Source: a virus. From it: DNA of 33,447 bases. Position 1 is the first letter of the stretch; each line of letters begins with the position of its first letter. The notes under the pieces were generated by a model. That model ran no database searches, was not told the DNA's origin, and was given only the letters and a program-made list of their open reading frames with translations. Position numbers and translations under genes: made by a program. Of this stretch, positions 1 through 8,151 are shown one piece after another. Location: positions 1 through 33,447 of the IMG/VR virus record IMGVR_UViG_3300018019_000025. One strand, given 5' to 3'.

Positions 1-2058
1 CGGGCCGTCGAAAGGACCGATGGCCGTGCTTCCCACACCGGCACACAGTCCTTCGATAATCAGAAGTTCTGCCTCCAGCGTTGCCACTGCCGCCGCGGGC
101 ATATACACCAGCGGGAAGTTCAGCGCGGCCGAAACGATGTTTCCCGATCCATCGGCGAATGCCGTTCCCAACAATCCCGCCTGGTTGGCCGTGTACGTAT
201 AGATACCATCGAGGATCTGATAATGTGCGTTCCCGTCCCATACAAGGGACGCGCCGTTGGTGTTCGTCCAGCGGGTGTAGCCATAGCCCATGCCGGACGG
301 CGTGTAGATCCCCAGCACGGCTGCTTGCGGGCTGCCGGCCAGGCTCGTCACGGTGACGGTCGGCGACAACGCCGCTACTTCGGCCGCGGTGGCCAGCCCC
401 GCCTGGCTGAAGTCCGCCTGGCTGCTGAAGACGTTGACGGCTGCGGTAAGTCCTTCGCCGGTAGCAAAGCTGGCGCCGCCAATCACCGTGTCGCGGACGA
501 AGTTCGTGATGGTGCCGGCGTTGCTTACCAACGGCGCGCCGGTCGGATAACTGCCACCGCGGATGATGAGGTTCGTAATCGCACCCTTCCACGCGAGTGA
601 CGGCGCGACCGTGCCCGGCTGAGTACAAACGCAGTCTTCAAGGATGAGCGTTTGGAGAATTGCGCCACCCGGAAACGAGTAGTCCTGGAAAATGTTATTG
701 CCGCTCGTGCCCGTCAGCTTGCAGCCCTTGAGGTGAATTGTGCCGCCCAGACAGTTGGGCGTGCTGAGAATCAAAACTGGAATATCAGCGGCTTGGGCGT
801 TGAGGGCGTCAATGGTGATGTTCACCACGTCGCCCGCGCTGAAGTAGGTAGTGAACGCGTACGTATTCGCCCAATCGCACTCGCCCCAGTTCAAGGCGAT
901 GGGGGCGATGGGTTGAGCAGTATCCGTCTGCATATTACCCGTCTGCATATTACCCAGACGGATGTAAGCGTTCCTGATCGGCCCCCAGATGTGCAATGCG
1001 TCCTCGTAACTGTCGAAACTATCGCAGTCCAGAACTTCCAAGTCACTGATGTTTCCGAATAAATAGCTGAATTGATTTGCCCCGCTGACTGTAACTTCTT
1101 CCAGGCGAACGTGCGTCGCGCCGATGATAGTGACTGCGGCCGGAACCGTCCCGTAAACACCGCTGCCCGAGATGCCCAGTTTGCGGATTACAATGTCCTG
1201 GTCGATGATGGTCGGCTGCACGACAGGCACGACCGTGAAACTCGGGGAGCCGGTGTAGCCATCTGAGGGTGTGAAAGGACCAGTGATCGAACTGCCAGTG
1301 AACGCCACCGTGGGTCCAGCGATATTAGTATTATCGGTGATGCTGTAAACGCCGGCAGCCAATGCCATCGACCAAACGTAGTCCGTTGTCCCCCACAAGG
1401 TCGTTGCCCCGTCATGAATTGCCGGAGAGACAGGGAACAACACACCCTCCAAACTGTATGGTCCGCCGGTCGTTGGCTGCGTCTCGCAGTACTGGTAGAC
1501 GAAGCCAGGCTGCGTCGGATAAGCGCCGGCGATATGCGCGTTTTGGAGGAACACGTCCGTGGGCAGGATCAGCCGGGGGGTCCGGTCGATGGCCTCGATT
1601 TCGACGCCGCTGTAAACGAGAGGGTTTGAGGCGCAATAGTGTTTTCCGTCCCAGACGATCTTGCCCCCGCCCGCTGCCGCTAAAGCTGCCATCGCGGCAT
1701 TGAGAACGCTGCTATCGTCCGTAGCTCCGTCGTTGTGAATGCCGGGGAGTTGGGACGTCCGCACGGTCCCGTCGCTGGCGAACGCGACTTCCGGGGTGAG
1801 ATCTCCGCTGACCAGGCCGCCGGATGCTCCGCTGCCGGTCGTGATCGTGACGTAGCCCGCCGCGTCGCCGTAGATGGCGGGCTCGTACTGGAGAAGGACG
1901 AGGCCCGGATTCGTTTTCAGTACCGTGACGGTGGCATGGGCGGAGACGTCGGCGCCGGCCAGGTTCACCAGTTGCGTGACGGCGGCCGTGGCGCCGGTGC
2001 CGATGTTGGCGGGCGTGCCAAGGTTTGCGCTCTGCTTGATGGCCAGGAACTTATTCAT
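1..2058 (-). CDS. Tail spike / receptor-binding protein with pectate-lyase-like beta-helix (3' end outside window)
   Basis: Reading starts at the ATG at 2058, which overlaps the stop of the preceding gene by ATGA, and stays open for 686 codons to the window edge. Residues about 1-95 are an alanine- and threonine-rich head. At about 105-125 lies a segment HNDGATDDSSVLNAAM followed by a glycine-rich turn, the hallmark start of the pectate-lyase-3 family found at the front of phage tail-spike beta-helices. The rest is repetitive short strands (VTIIGATHVRLEEVTVSG and similar), as in right-handed parallel beta-helices. The likely role is binding, and perhaps cleavage, of a host surface polysaccharide. 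It is the last gene of the head/neck cluster. The family call is by motif; whether it has enzyme activity cannot be judged. Confidence 0.75.
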   Translation of the reverse strand, partial: MNKFLAIKQSANLGTPANIGTGATAAVTQLVNLAGADVSAHATVTVLKTNPGLVLLQYEPAIYGDAAGYVTITTGSGASGGLVSGDLTPEVAFASDGTVRTSQLPGIHNDGATDDSSVLNAAMAALAAAGGGKIVWDGKHYCASNPLVYSGVEIEAIDRTPRLILPTDVFLQNAHIAGAYPTQPGFVYQYCETQPTTGGPYSLEGVLFPVSPAIHDGATTLWGTTDYVWSMALAAGVYSITDNTNIAGPTVAFTGSSITGPFTPSDGYTGSPSFTVVPVVQPTIIDQDIVIRKLGISGSGVYGTVPAAVTIIGATHVRLEEVTVSGANQFSYLFGNISDLEVLDCDSFDSYEDALHIWGPIRNAYIRLGNMQTGNMQTDTAQPIAPIALNWGECDWANTYAFTTYFSAGDVVNITIDALNAQAADIPVLILSTPNCLGGTIHLKGCKLTGTSGNNIFQDYSFPGGAILQTLILEDCVCTQPGTVAPSLAWKGAITNLIIRGGSYPTGAPLVSNAGTITNFVRDTVIGGASFATGEGLTAAVNVFSSQADFSQAGLATAAEVAALSPTVTVTSLAGSPQAAVLGIYTPSGMGYGYTRWTNTNGASLVWDGNAHYQILDGIYTYTANQAGLLGTAFADGSGNIVSAALNFPLVYMPAAAVATLEAELLIIEGLCAGVGSTAIGPFDGP
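926..955 (-). repeat. 15-bp perfect tandem duplication inside the tail spike gene
   Basis: Plus-strand unit GTCTGCATATTACCC occurs twice head to tail (926-940 and 941-955). It is in frame and duplicates five residues (GNMQT). In a beta-helix such short duplications usually land in a loop or add to a coil, so this looks like a slippage event. Confidence 0.9.
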
Positions 2059-3281
2059 TTGCCGCGCCTCCGGAATCTGCGGACCGCATAAGCGCCCGCG
2101 GCGAGGCTGCCCATCGCGGCCATTGCGTACCAGTGCGGCCAGTAGGTGCCCGCCACGCCATGTATCGTGTTGCCGGCCACGAGCTGCGATCCGGCGATCG
2201 ATAGCGTGCCCGTGGCGCCGGCATAGCTGGCCGATGAAAACGTGACCCCGCTCCACACGTCGCCAGGGCCCGCGTTGCCCGTGGCGGCCGATGCCGATAG
2301 CGTGCCCGCCAGCGCCAACGCCGGCCCCCAGGACGTGCCGTAACTCACGACGCCGGGGTTGAGCTCCGTGACGTCGTACGTGCCGCTGCCGCTGAAGCCC
2401 AGCAATGCCGTGCTGATCGTGTTGGACCCGGCCGAGACGTTCAGCGTGCCGCCGCTCGTGTAGCCCGTGCTGCCGCAGGAAAGGTTCAGTGTGCCGCCCG
2501 TGACACTGCCGGTTCCGCTGCTTGTCTGCCCGAGGAAGTTCACAACTTCGCCAGTACTGCCGCCTGTCGGCGCGGGGATGAAGCAGGCACTTATTGCAGC
2601 AGGGTAGTTGGAGCCGGTGATACCACTCCACACCGGATTTTGCGCCGCTGTGCTGCTGCCCAATGCCATGTAGGCTGCTCCGCTGGTATAGTTCGTATTC
2701 GTAGACGAAGAATATGCCGCGGTGCTCGACAGCGTAAACGACGAGGTCGGCGAGATGCTTGTGGACTCGTATGCCGCGGCCCCTGTGATGAACAATGCTC
2801 CGGTGCCGCTGGGTGTGATGGAGCCGGGTTGAATCGAGGCCGTCAACGTCGTGCTGTTTTGCCAGCCGGTCGCCGTTTGCAGGACCGGAGTATAATTTTT
2901 GAATACCATCACGTTGAGATACGCGAGGCCGCTTAAGCCGGTTAGGGTGAAGGTGTGCCCCGTGCCGACATTCAGAATGCCCCCGTTCACTGCGGCACTG
3001 GTCCAGGCGATGTTGGCACCCGGGAAATACACCCCCGTGTTGGATCCAACGATCGGCAGTATGTTCCAGACATTGCTGTAGGAATCACTGATAGCCGGCT
3101 TGGTCCCGTGCAAAATATCAACAAACACCACGGCGATGAAGGTTGCGCCGGTAGTGTTGGTGCCGGCGGTGGTGAGCGTGCCCGTATTGCCGACCGTTGT
3201 CGATATTGATAAAATTGTCTGTCCCCGTGCCGTGCCGGCGGCCAGCAGGCAGAGGGCGAGGATGAGGGTGCGGAGTTTCAT
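2055..3281 (-). CDS. Exported Thr/Ser/Gly-rich protein with C-terminal membrane anchor
   Basis: A 408-residue protein with a clear Sec signal peptide (KLR, hydrophobic core, ATG ARG-Q cleavage region near residue 20). The middle is low in charge and rich in Ser, Thr, Gly and Ala, as in beta-sandwich surface proteins. The last 25 residues form a hydrophobic segment followed by RRFRRRGK, a tripartite tail resembling bacterial sorting or anchor signals, although no PEP motif precedes it. Its ATG overlaps the stop of the upstream gene by four bases, and its own stop overlaps the tail-spike start. It may be placed in the host envelope or may be a surface component of the virion. I do not recognise a family. 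Confidence 0.7.
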   Translation of the reverse strand: MKLRTLILALCLLAAGTARGQTILSISTTVGNTGTLTTAGTNTTGATFIAVVFVDILHGTKPAISDSYSNVWNILPIVGSNTGVYFPGANIAWTSAAVNGGILNVGTGHTFTLTGLSGLAYLNVMVFKNYTPVLQTATGWQNSTTLTASIQPGSITPSGTGALFITGAAAYESTSISPTSSFTLSSTAAYSSSTNTNYTSGAAYMALGSSTAAQNPVWSGITGSNYPAAISACFIPAPTGGSTGEVVNFLGQTSSGTGSVTGGTLNLSCGSTGYTSGGTLNVSAGSNTISTALLGFSGSGTYDVTELNPGVVSYGTSWGPALALAGTLSASAATGNAGPGDVWSGVTFSSASYAGATGTLSIAGSQLVAGNTIHGVAGTYWPHWYAMAAMGSLAAGAYAVRRFRRRGK

Positions 3282-3667
3282 AGCTTGCAGCCTCCCTTCG
3301 CCATCTGAACGGTGTGCTCGTGCTCAATAGTGCCGATCCTCCTGCCGTGATCTTCCAGAGTGCGTCCGTGCTCGTCCAGTTTGGCGTTGATCGTGGCGAT
3401 ATGCGGACTCTTGCCCTGGGCGATGTCCTGAACCCAAATCCGCGTGTCGGCTACGGTCGTTTTGACTTCTGCCAGCGATTCTTTGATAACGCCGTGATTC
3501 TCGGCCTGTTTCGTCTCGATCTTGCCGAAGTTTTCCGTCATGTCGGCCTTGATCTTGCCGACGGAGCGAATTGATCCCAGATAGGAACCAAGACCGGCCA
3601 GGACCACCATTGTGATGATGGTTGCTCCGCCGACAATCCAGGTCGCAAATGCAGTAGGATCTATCAA
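3278..3667 (-). CDS. Membrane-anchored coiled-coil protein, possible lysis accessory (XhlA/spanin-like)
   Basis: Translated from a TTG at 3667 preceded by GAAAGGAACC, which leaves a nine-base spacing; no ATG is available upstream. The 129-residue product has one N-terminal transmembrane helix (residues about 8-32, IVGGATIITMVVLAGLGSYL). After it comes a long charged helix with heptad character (KIKADMTENFGKIETKQ onward) ending in Cys-Lys-Leu. This N-terminal anchor plus coiled coil is typical of phage haemolysin XhlA-type and inner-membrane spanin-like proteins. It follows a two-helix membrane protein. The lysis role is inferred from topology only. Confidence 0.6.
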   Translation of the reverse strand: MIDPTAFATWIVGGATIITMVVLAGLGSYLGSIRSVGKIKADMTENFGKIETKQAENHGVIKESLAEVKTTVADTRIWVQDIAQGKSPHIATINAKLDEHGRTLEDHGRRIGTIEHEHTVQMAKGGCKL

Positions 3668-3708
3668 AATAACGGTTCCTTTCAATTCTTTCTCCGTTCC
3701 TGCCGGGG

Positions 3709-3954
3709 TTAGTGGATCATCGGCCCATTGCCGTGGTTGAACGTCACGATGGGGTGGCCCATGAAGGCCAGGATCACACCGATGAGCACCAGCACGGCCA
3801 GGATCATAAGGCCGATCTTGGCAAACTTGCCGAACGGGGCAAGGACAGTGAACTGGCTGCTTACATAGTCGATGAGCCAGAATAGCAGACCAAAGATTAG
3901 GCCGCACCCCAGCATGTACAAAACGAACATCACAACTCCCTCGATGCTGAACAT
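3709..3954 (-). CDS. Small two-helix membrane protein (holin-like)
   Basis: An 81-residue protein with two hydrophobic helices (about 8-32 and 45-67) separated by a short polar stretch, ending in a hydrophilic tail. The start at 3954 follows AGAAGG with a five-base spacing; an alternative ATG at 3930 follows GAGGGAG and would remove eight residues. Size and topology fit class II holins, and the next gene is an anchored coiled coil. A second candidate holin cassette sits near 17.8 kb, so which one is the holin is unresolved. Confidence 0.6.
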   Translation of the reverse strand: MFSIEGVVMFVLYMLGCGLIFGLLFWLIDYVSSQFTVLAPFGKFAKIGLMILAVLVLIGVILAFMGHPIVTFNHGNGPMIH

Positions 3955-3967
3955 TTCCGCCTTCTTT

Positions 3968-4318
3968 CTACTTAGTCAGTTCTCTTACCTGAATAACAGT
4001 CATGTAGCCGATCCTGCAGACCATTGGCAATCCACGGCGGTAGACGATCACTCGTGGTATCGGTTCACCATTGCAGAACCCATCCACATAGGGCTTGTCA
4101 ACGTTGATGGCAACGTATCGCACGTCGCTGTCTCGCAGGCACTTGACGCACCTCGGGCAGACCATCGCCTGACAGGCAGGGCACCACGAGGCATGGACCA
4201 CGACGACCATCGGCCGTCCGGCCTGCCAATCGGCGTAGCCTTGCTCATAGGTTATCTCGCCACCGTGACATTGCTGCAAGACTAGGAATGTAACTATCGC
4301 TAGTAGTAGCGTTTTCAT
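3968..4318 (-). CDS. Secreted thioredoxin-fold protein with CPAC active site
   Basis: A 116-residue protein. Residues 1-20 form a Sec signal peptide ending near CHGG. The mature part carries VVVHASWCPACQ, the thioredoxin active site (Cys46 and Cys49), then a second CPRC at 54-57 plus Cys60, an expected beta strand (YVAINVD), and a cis-proline strand EPIPRVIVY. The fold is complete but short, about the size of a minimal thioredoxin. It would act outside the cytoplasmic membrane, reducing or forming disulfides. It overlaps the neck-protein gene by ATGA, so it is expressed with virion structural genes. The extra cysteines next to the active site are unusual and could bind metal. Confidence 0.8.
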   Translation of the reverse strand: MKTLLLAIVTFLVLQQCHGGEITYEQGYADWQAGRPMVVVVHASWCPACQAMVCPRCVKCLRDSDVRYVAINVDKPYVDGFCNGEPIPRVIVYRRGLPMVCRIGYMTVIQVRELTK

Positions 4319-4863
4319 GCTTGCCCCGCTACGTCGTTGACAACTTGTACGAAACTATTCCAATAGGAATTGAACGTGTTACGGATCCACGGACGCTGTA
4401 CAACCGGCCCGGTCCCCTTGTCGGGTCCAATCGTCGGGTAGCGGATGCCCATTTCGTGACCAGTCATGTAACCCGGCAACGTGCGGAATCCGCCGCGTGT
4501 ATCGTTCTCCGGCGAGTCGCCGCCGATACGTACACGGATGATTCCCTTGGTGTCATCCCGTTCGATGATCTGATAACCTATCGACCGTGCCCCTTCTCCG
4601 CTGCGTGATTGCAACCGAATCCGTATCTTCCGTCCGCCGCTCCATTCTGCTGGATTCCGTTCCCACCTTCCGCCGCGTCTCGTTTCCCGTAGATACATCA
4701 TGGGGCTAACCGTGCCCGAGATGCTCTGACCCGGCAAGCCACTCGATACCGAAGCCTGAAGAAGCTGCACCATGTATCCGCAACCGGCGTGTACGCCAGC
4801 TTCAAGGGCGTTCATGGCGGCCTCGCGGGCGGCTGCTTCAAGAGTGGAAGGGTCAAAGGTCAT
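4315..4863 (-). CDS. Neck / head-tail completion protein (HK97 gp10-like)
   Basis: 182 residues, begun at an ATG overlapping the upstream stop. An N-terminal helix (AAAREAAMNALEAGVHAG) is followed by a basic Arg-rich middle. The end RPWIRNTFNSYWNSFVQVV resembles the RPFLRPAF-type C-terminus of HK97 gp10-family neck proteins. Its position, third after the major capsid gene, fits head completion or tail joining. No motif is decisive, so the call rests on order plus the C-terminal pattern. Confidence 0.5.
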   Translation of the reverse strand: MTFDPSTLEAAAREAAMNALEAGVHAGCGYMVQLLQASVSSGLPGQSISGTVSPMMYLRETRRGGRWERNPAEWSGGRKIRIRLQSRSGEGARSIGYQIIERDDTKGIIRVRIGGDSPENDTRGGFRTLPGYMTGHEMGIRYPTIGPDKGTGPVVQRPWIRNTFNSYWNSFVQVVNDVAGQA

Positions 4864-5651
4864 TTACGGCCTTTCTTCTTGGCTGTTTCGCCTTGCGGAA
4901 ACTGTGGCTGTGGCAACGGCGGCGGTCCCGACGTTCCGCCGTTGAAGTATTCAATTCCCTCGGTGATTTCCACGCAGATAGCACACGGCAATCTATCTAT
5001 GCGTTCCGCATCGTAATAATTCATAATACGATAACGATTTTGCTCAAGGTCAAGCAACCTGTAGTCGGCGGCTGCTATGTCGATCGGTAACTGCTCTTGG
5101 AAGATCGCCCGGATCGTTTCTCTCGACCATTCCGCCGTGAACCGTATCATAGCGTCCGTGCTACTCGGCTGTAACCGGCAAGTGACTTGATCGGCTTCTG
5201 TGGGTACTGTCTGCCCGCTGACGTATCCTACCCAATTCGGTTTCGCTTCGTTCGCCCGCCCCTTGCCATAGATGGGAGATTTCAGGATCGTAACCGTGTT
5301 CAAGGCTCCGGTGATGATCGACAGGTTGCGACAGTGACACTCGTAAGTCTCAACCTGGTTCTTGTATCGTACTGCGATGATCGTCCAGTACACACCGTCG
5401 CTTGCCGTTACCAACACCGATCCGAGAGGCGGCTTTGCCGACTGCGAAGCGGGCCATATTTTCAGCGAGTCTTGCTGAACGACCTGCCCTGCCGCCGGTT
5501 CCATTTCTCTGGTGTCTACCGGCTCGTCAAGAATAGCCGTTATCGTCTTGTCCGCTTGCCCCTCGATCTTCAATACGCCACTATCAAGGCCAATGACGAC
5601 CGTTTGCAGGTCGTTGGGAATCTCGGCAAGTAGTGCATCGTAGTAGGTCAT
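4860..5651 (-). CDS. Putative head-tail connector / head completion protein
   Basis: A 263-residue protein starting at the ATG that overlaps the previous stop (MTYYDALLAEIPN). The N-terminal two thirds look like mixed beta structure; the C-terminus is Pro-rich and then strongly basic (TAKKKGRK). I recognise no family. Its place between a small post-capsid gene and the neck protein suggests a connector or stopper, which is inference from gene order. Confidence 0.5.
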   Translation of the reverse strand: MTYYDALLAEIPNDLQTVVIGLDSGVLKIEGQADKTITAILDEPVDTREMEPAAGQVVQQDSLKIWPASQSAKPPLGSVLVTASDGVYWTIIAVRYKNQVETYECHCRNLSIITGALNTVTILKSPIYGKGRANEAKPNWVGYVSGQTVPTEADQVTCRLQPSSTDAMIRFTAEWSRETIRAIFQEQLPIDIAAADYRLLDLEQNRYRIMNYYDAERIDRLPCAICVEITEGIEYFNGGTSGPPPLPQPQFPQGETAKKKGRK

Positions 5652-5938
5652 AGCCCGCGCGATACCCGTTCCCACGGTTGGTTTTTCAGGAGTTGCCGCT
5701 GAGTTGTCTCAATGGATGCGTCAAACCAATCCATCAACTGCTTGAAATTAAAACGATGGCCATGCACGTCGTAGTCGGGCTTCGGACCAGCTTGGACGAT
5801 TGACAGTTTCAGGCTTATGAGGCTGGCGAGAGTTTGCGCGAGGTCGCCGGTCATGGCCGGGAAGTTGATAACGTAAGGCTGCCCGCCGTAGTTGGGGTCA
5901 TTGGGGTTCAGCGGGCTTGGTGCCGGTCCTACGCTCAC
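5648..5938 (-). CDS. Small protein after the major capsid gene, unknown function
   Basis: 96 residues, GTG start at 5938 with AAAGGAAG in front. It has a Pro/Asn-rich start and a helical, mixed-charge second half (FKQLMDWFDASIETTQRQLL). It overlaps the next gene by ATGA. The position of a first connector gene is suggestive, but no family is recognised. Confidence 0.55.
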   Translation of the reverse strand: MSVGPAPSPLNPNDPNYGGQPYVINFPAMTGDLAQTLASLISLKLSIVQAGPKPDYDVHGHRFNFKQLMDWFDASIETTQRQLLKNQPWERVSRGL

Positions 5939-5957
5939 GGGTGTCTTCCTTTATAGG

Positions 5958-6002
5958 ACGCCCGGCAGGGTGAAAGTGTTGAGGAAAGCCCCTGCCGGGC
6001 GT
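5958..6002 (-). terminator. Strong GC-rich hairpin after the major capsid gene
   Basis: ACGCCCGGCAGGG pairs perfectly with CCCTGCCGGGCGT over 13 bp around a 19-nt loop, 13 bases after the capsid stop. No U tract follows (the minus strand continues CCTATAAAGG), so it is not a classic terminator. It may cause partial termination or protect the 3' end of the abundant capsid mRNA. Confidence 0.6.
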
Positions 6003-6015
6003 ACCGTAGCGTGGC

Positions 6016-7605
6016 CTACGACTGCTGGGGAAGGAAATTCAAGAGCGCGGCTTGACTGCAAAAATTCTGCCGCGCGATCTTGCGGGGGTTGTGCCACGCC
6101 CAGATGCCGCGGTAGTCGCTTCTCCACCGGAAGGCGATGCCCTGGCTGAACTCGGCTTCGCTGTTGGCCGGTGCCTGAATGACCTTGATGGCCCAGTTCT
6201 GGTTGAACATGAGCGATTCCTTCAGGTTGCCGTGCCACCACACGTAATCCGCCATGACTCCGTTGGCGGTCGTTCCGGGGATGCTGGCCGTTTGCACGGG
6301 GGTCGTGTCGCCGTACAAGCCGCTGACGATCATGCGTTGCCGCAAGAGCTTGCTGACCTGCACGTCGATGTCGCCAAGCTGGTCCTGGATGAGATTCGGC
6401 CCGGTTTCGACTGTCGTTCCCGGAGCCAAGTTTGCCACCTGGCTGATCTTCCACTGCGAGTAGTGCTTGATGACCTGGGCGATGTTGAACCGTGCCGTGT
6501 ACGGGGCAAACAGCGTCGGGAACTTGCCAAGTGTGATCGGTCGGCCGGTGTTCGGGTTGTTGATCTTGGACTGGAAAATGTCCGACCGCTGGAAAGCCAG
6601 CCAGTTGTTCAGGGCGTTGTTGTCCACTTCGTTGACGAATGGGAATGGGCGATTTGGGTAGGTCTTCGCCAACTGTCCCGTACCATTGTTCAACGCCGTG
6701 TTGCCCGCCTGATACGGGTCGATGGAGATGTCCGCGTCGTCCCACGCATACTTCTCGGTGTACGGTGCAATCGGATTCGTAACGCCGATGAGCATGTCGA
6801 GGCCGTTGATCTCCTTCTCGGCTGCCAGTTCCTCCCCGATGTCGCCCGCGATCTTGGAGACCATGCCCGTGCGGTCTGCATACACGGCCGTCTTGTCGAG
6901 TCCGATGATGAGGCCGTGTTCCTCGGTGGCCGGCAAGCGGATGTAGTTCTCCGCAGCCGATGCCTGCCGGTACGTCTCGCCAGGCTTATGGAGCAGCGTA
7001 TTCTTCACGGGCCCGGTCTGACCGGGAGTTGGCCCCATCGTGTCCTTGACGAGCGGCGTCGAAATGCCGGGAACGACTTCGCCGGTGACAAACTCCGTGG
7101 GGTAGATGCCGGCTGCCTTGGACAGAATGAAGTCCTCGTGCTCGAATCCCTTGAGGGTCGAATTGATGAGCAGTTGGCCGACGAGCATTTGGAACATCGT
7201 GAAGTCCATTGCGGTCGTTTCCGCCCCGGCTTCACGCAACCGGCCGGCGAGCATGGATCGTTCGATCTCGCGTTCCAAGAGGCGAGTCTGGTCCGCCGGG
7301 TGGAACAGTTCGAGGACGCGGCTGCGTCCGATCGGGCTACCGTCGCGTTCCAAGATCGTCTCTTCTGCGATCTCGCGGATGCTGACGCCACCCATATCCT
7401 CCAAGAGGACTTGGGGCGACTTGCCGGGAATGCGAATGTTCTGGTGCTGGTGCCGGTTCAAGGCGAGAGAGTTTTCGCGGAAGCCGTGAAAGGTTTCCGT
7501 TTCCTCGATAAACTCTTCGCTCAACCGGCCGCGGTATCCGCGTTCCGCCGCTTCCTGTTGGACGGCCATGCGGAACATGCGGCCGATGTCGATTGCGGGT
7601 TTCAT
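6016..7605 (-). CDS. Major capsid protein (HK97 fold)
   Basis: 529 residues, ATG with CAGGAGAA in front. It lies downstream of the capsid protease/scaffold and upstream of neck genes. It is rich in the extended segments expected of a capsid subunit. The C-terminal part (VKASE-like region here reading ESLMFNQNWAIKVIQ, then GIAFRWRSDYRGIWAWHNPRKIAR) resembles the surface-loop and final beta-strand pattern of phage major capsid proteins. The N-terminal 110 residues are helical and may be the delta domain. Length is larger than HK97 gp5 (385 residues), so an inserted or extra domain is likely. The call combines order, length and C-terminal pattern. Confidence 0.7.
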   Translation of the reverse strand: MKPAIDIGRMFRMAVQQEAAERGYRGRLSEEFIEETETFHGFRENSLALNRHQHQNIRIPGKSPQVLLEDMGGVSIREIAEETILERDGSPIGRSRVLELFHPADQTRLLEREIERSMLAGRLREAGAETTAMDFTMFQMLVGQLLINSTLKGFEHEDFILSKAAGIYPTEFVTGEVVPGISTPLVKDTMGPTPGQTGPVKNTLLHKPGETYRQASAAENYIRLPATEEHGLIIGLDKTAVYADRTGMVSKIAGDIGEELAAEKEINGLDMLIGVTNPIAPYTEKYAWDDADISIDPYQAGNTALNNGTGQLAKTYPNRPFPFVNEVDNNALNNWLAFQRSDIFQSKINNPNTGRPITLGKFPTLFAPYTARFNIAQVIKHYSQWKISQVANLAPGTTVETGPNLIQDQLGDIDVQVSKLLRQRMIVSGLYGDTTPVQTASIPGTTANGVMADYVWWHGNLKESLMFNQNWAIKVIQAPANSEAEFSQGIAFRWRSDYRGIWAWHNPRKIARQNFCSQAALLNFLPQQS

Positions 7606-7652
7606 GTGTATTCTCCTGAGTTCAGGTTTAGTGTTCGGTGTGAGTTGCGGCG

Positions 7653-8114
7653 TTATTGCCCTTCAACTACGATAACGCCGGTCGTCGATGCAGTTGTCGA
7701 TGCCATTGTGACGCTAGTGGTGCTCGGCGTCAATGTCCCGAATTGGCCGGCGGACGTTCCGCTAGTCAGGATCGGCGTGTAGGTGAATGCAACAGGGAAC
7801 GTGAAGGTTGTTGTTGCCGACGTTATAACTGTCGTACATCCGATGATGGCCTTCTTGTAGTACGTCCCGTCGAAAGGCTCTGCAAAGGTGATCGTGCCGT
7901 TGTTACTGATCGTTGGGCTAGACGATGCCGACGTGCTGGTGGAGATAGCGGCATTGCAGTTGTATGAGCCGTTGGTATCGACTCCTGCAACGGCCGTGCC
8001 TGCCGCGTTGTGCCACGTTTGCACGTTCGTTGCCGTGTTCGCGGCGATTGCGAAAGCGATGATCCCGCCGAGGATGAGCATCGACGGAATGACGAAGCGG
8101 AGAAAGTTTTTCAT
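7653..8114 (-). CDS. Small exported or membrane-anchored Ser/Thr-rich protein next to the capsid gene
   Basis: 153 residues. Residues 6-27 form a strong hydrophobic helix after a basic N-terminus (KNFLRF), ending AIAAN, so a signal peptide or anchor. The rest is Thr/Ser/Ala-rich beta-like sequence with two cysteines (Cys53, Cys93 approximately). Between capsid protease and capsid one expects a decoration protein, but a Sec signal would take it out of the cytoplasm. Function is unknown. Confidence 0.6.
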   Translation of the reverse strand: MKNFLRFVIPSMLILGGIIAFAIAANTATNVQTWHNAAGTAVAGVDTNGSYNCNAAISTSTSASSSPTISNNGTITFAEPFDGTYYKKAIIGCTTVITSATTTFTFPVAFTYTPILTSGTSAGQFGTLTPSTTSVTMASTTASTTGVIVVEGQ

Positions 8115-8151
8115 GTTCGTTTGTCCTCTGTGAAAGAGTGAAATGGTTTGG

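Noticed and set aside
3200-3281. PEP-CTERM or LPxTG sorting tag on the exported 408-residue protein
   Set aside because: The helix and basic tail are there, but neither signature precedes them.
6052-7782. A 576-codon open frame on the plus strand opposite the capsid gene
   Set aside because: It is the antisense shadow of a G+C-rich gene; composition is Arg/Leu/Val-biased, there is no ribosome-binding site, and all neighbours are on the minus strand.
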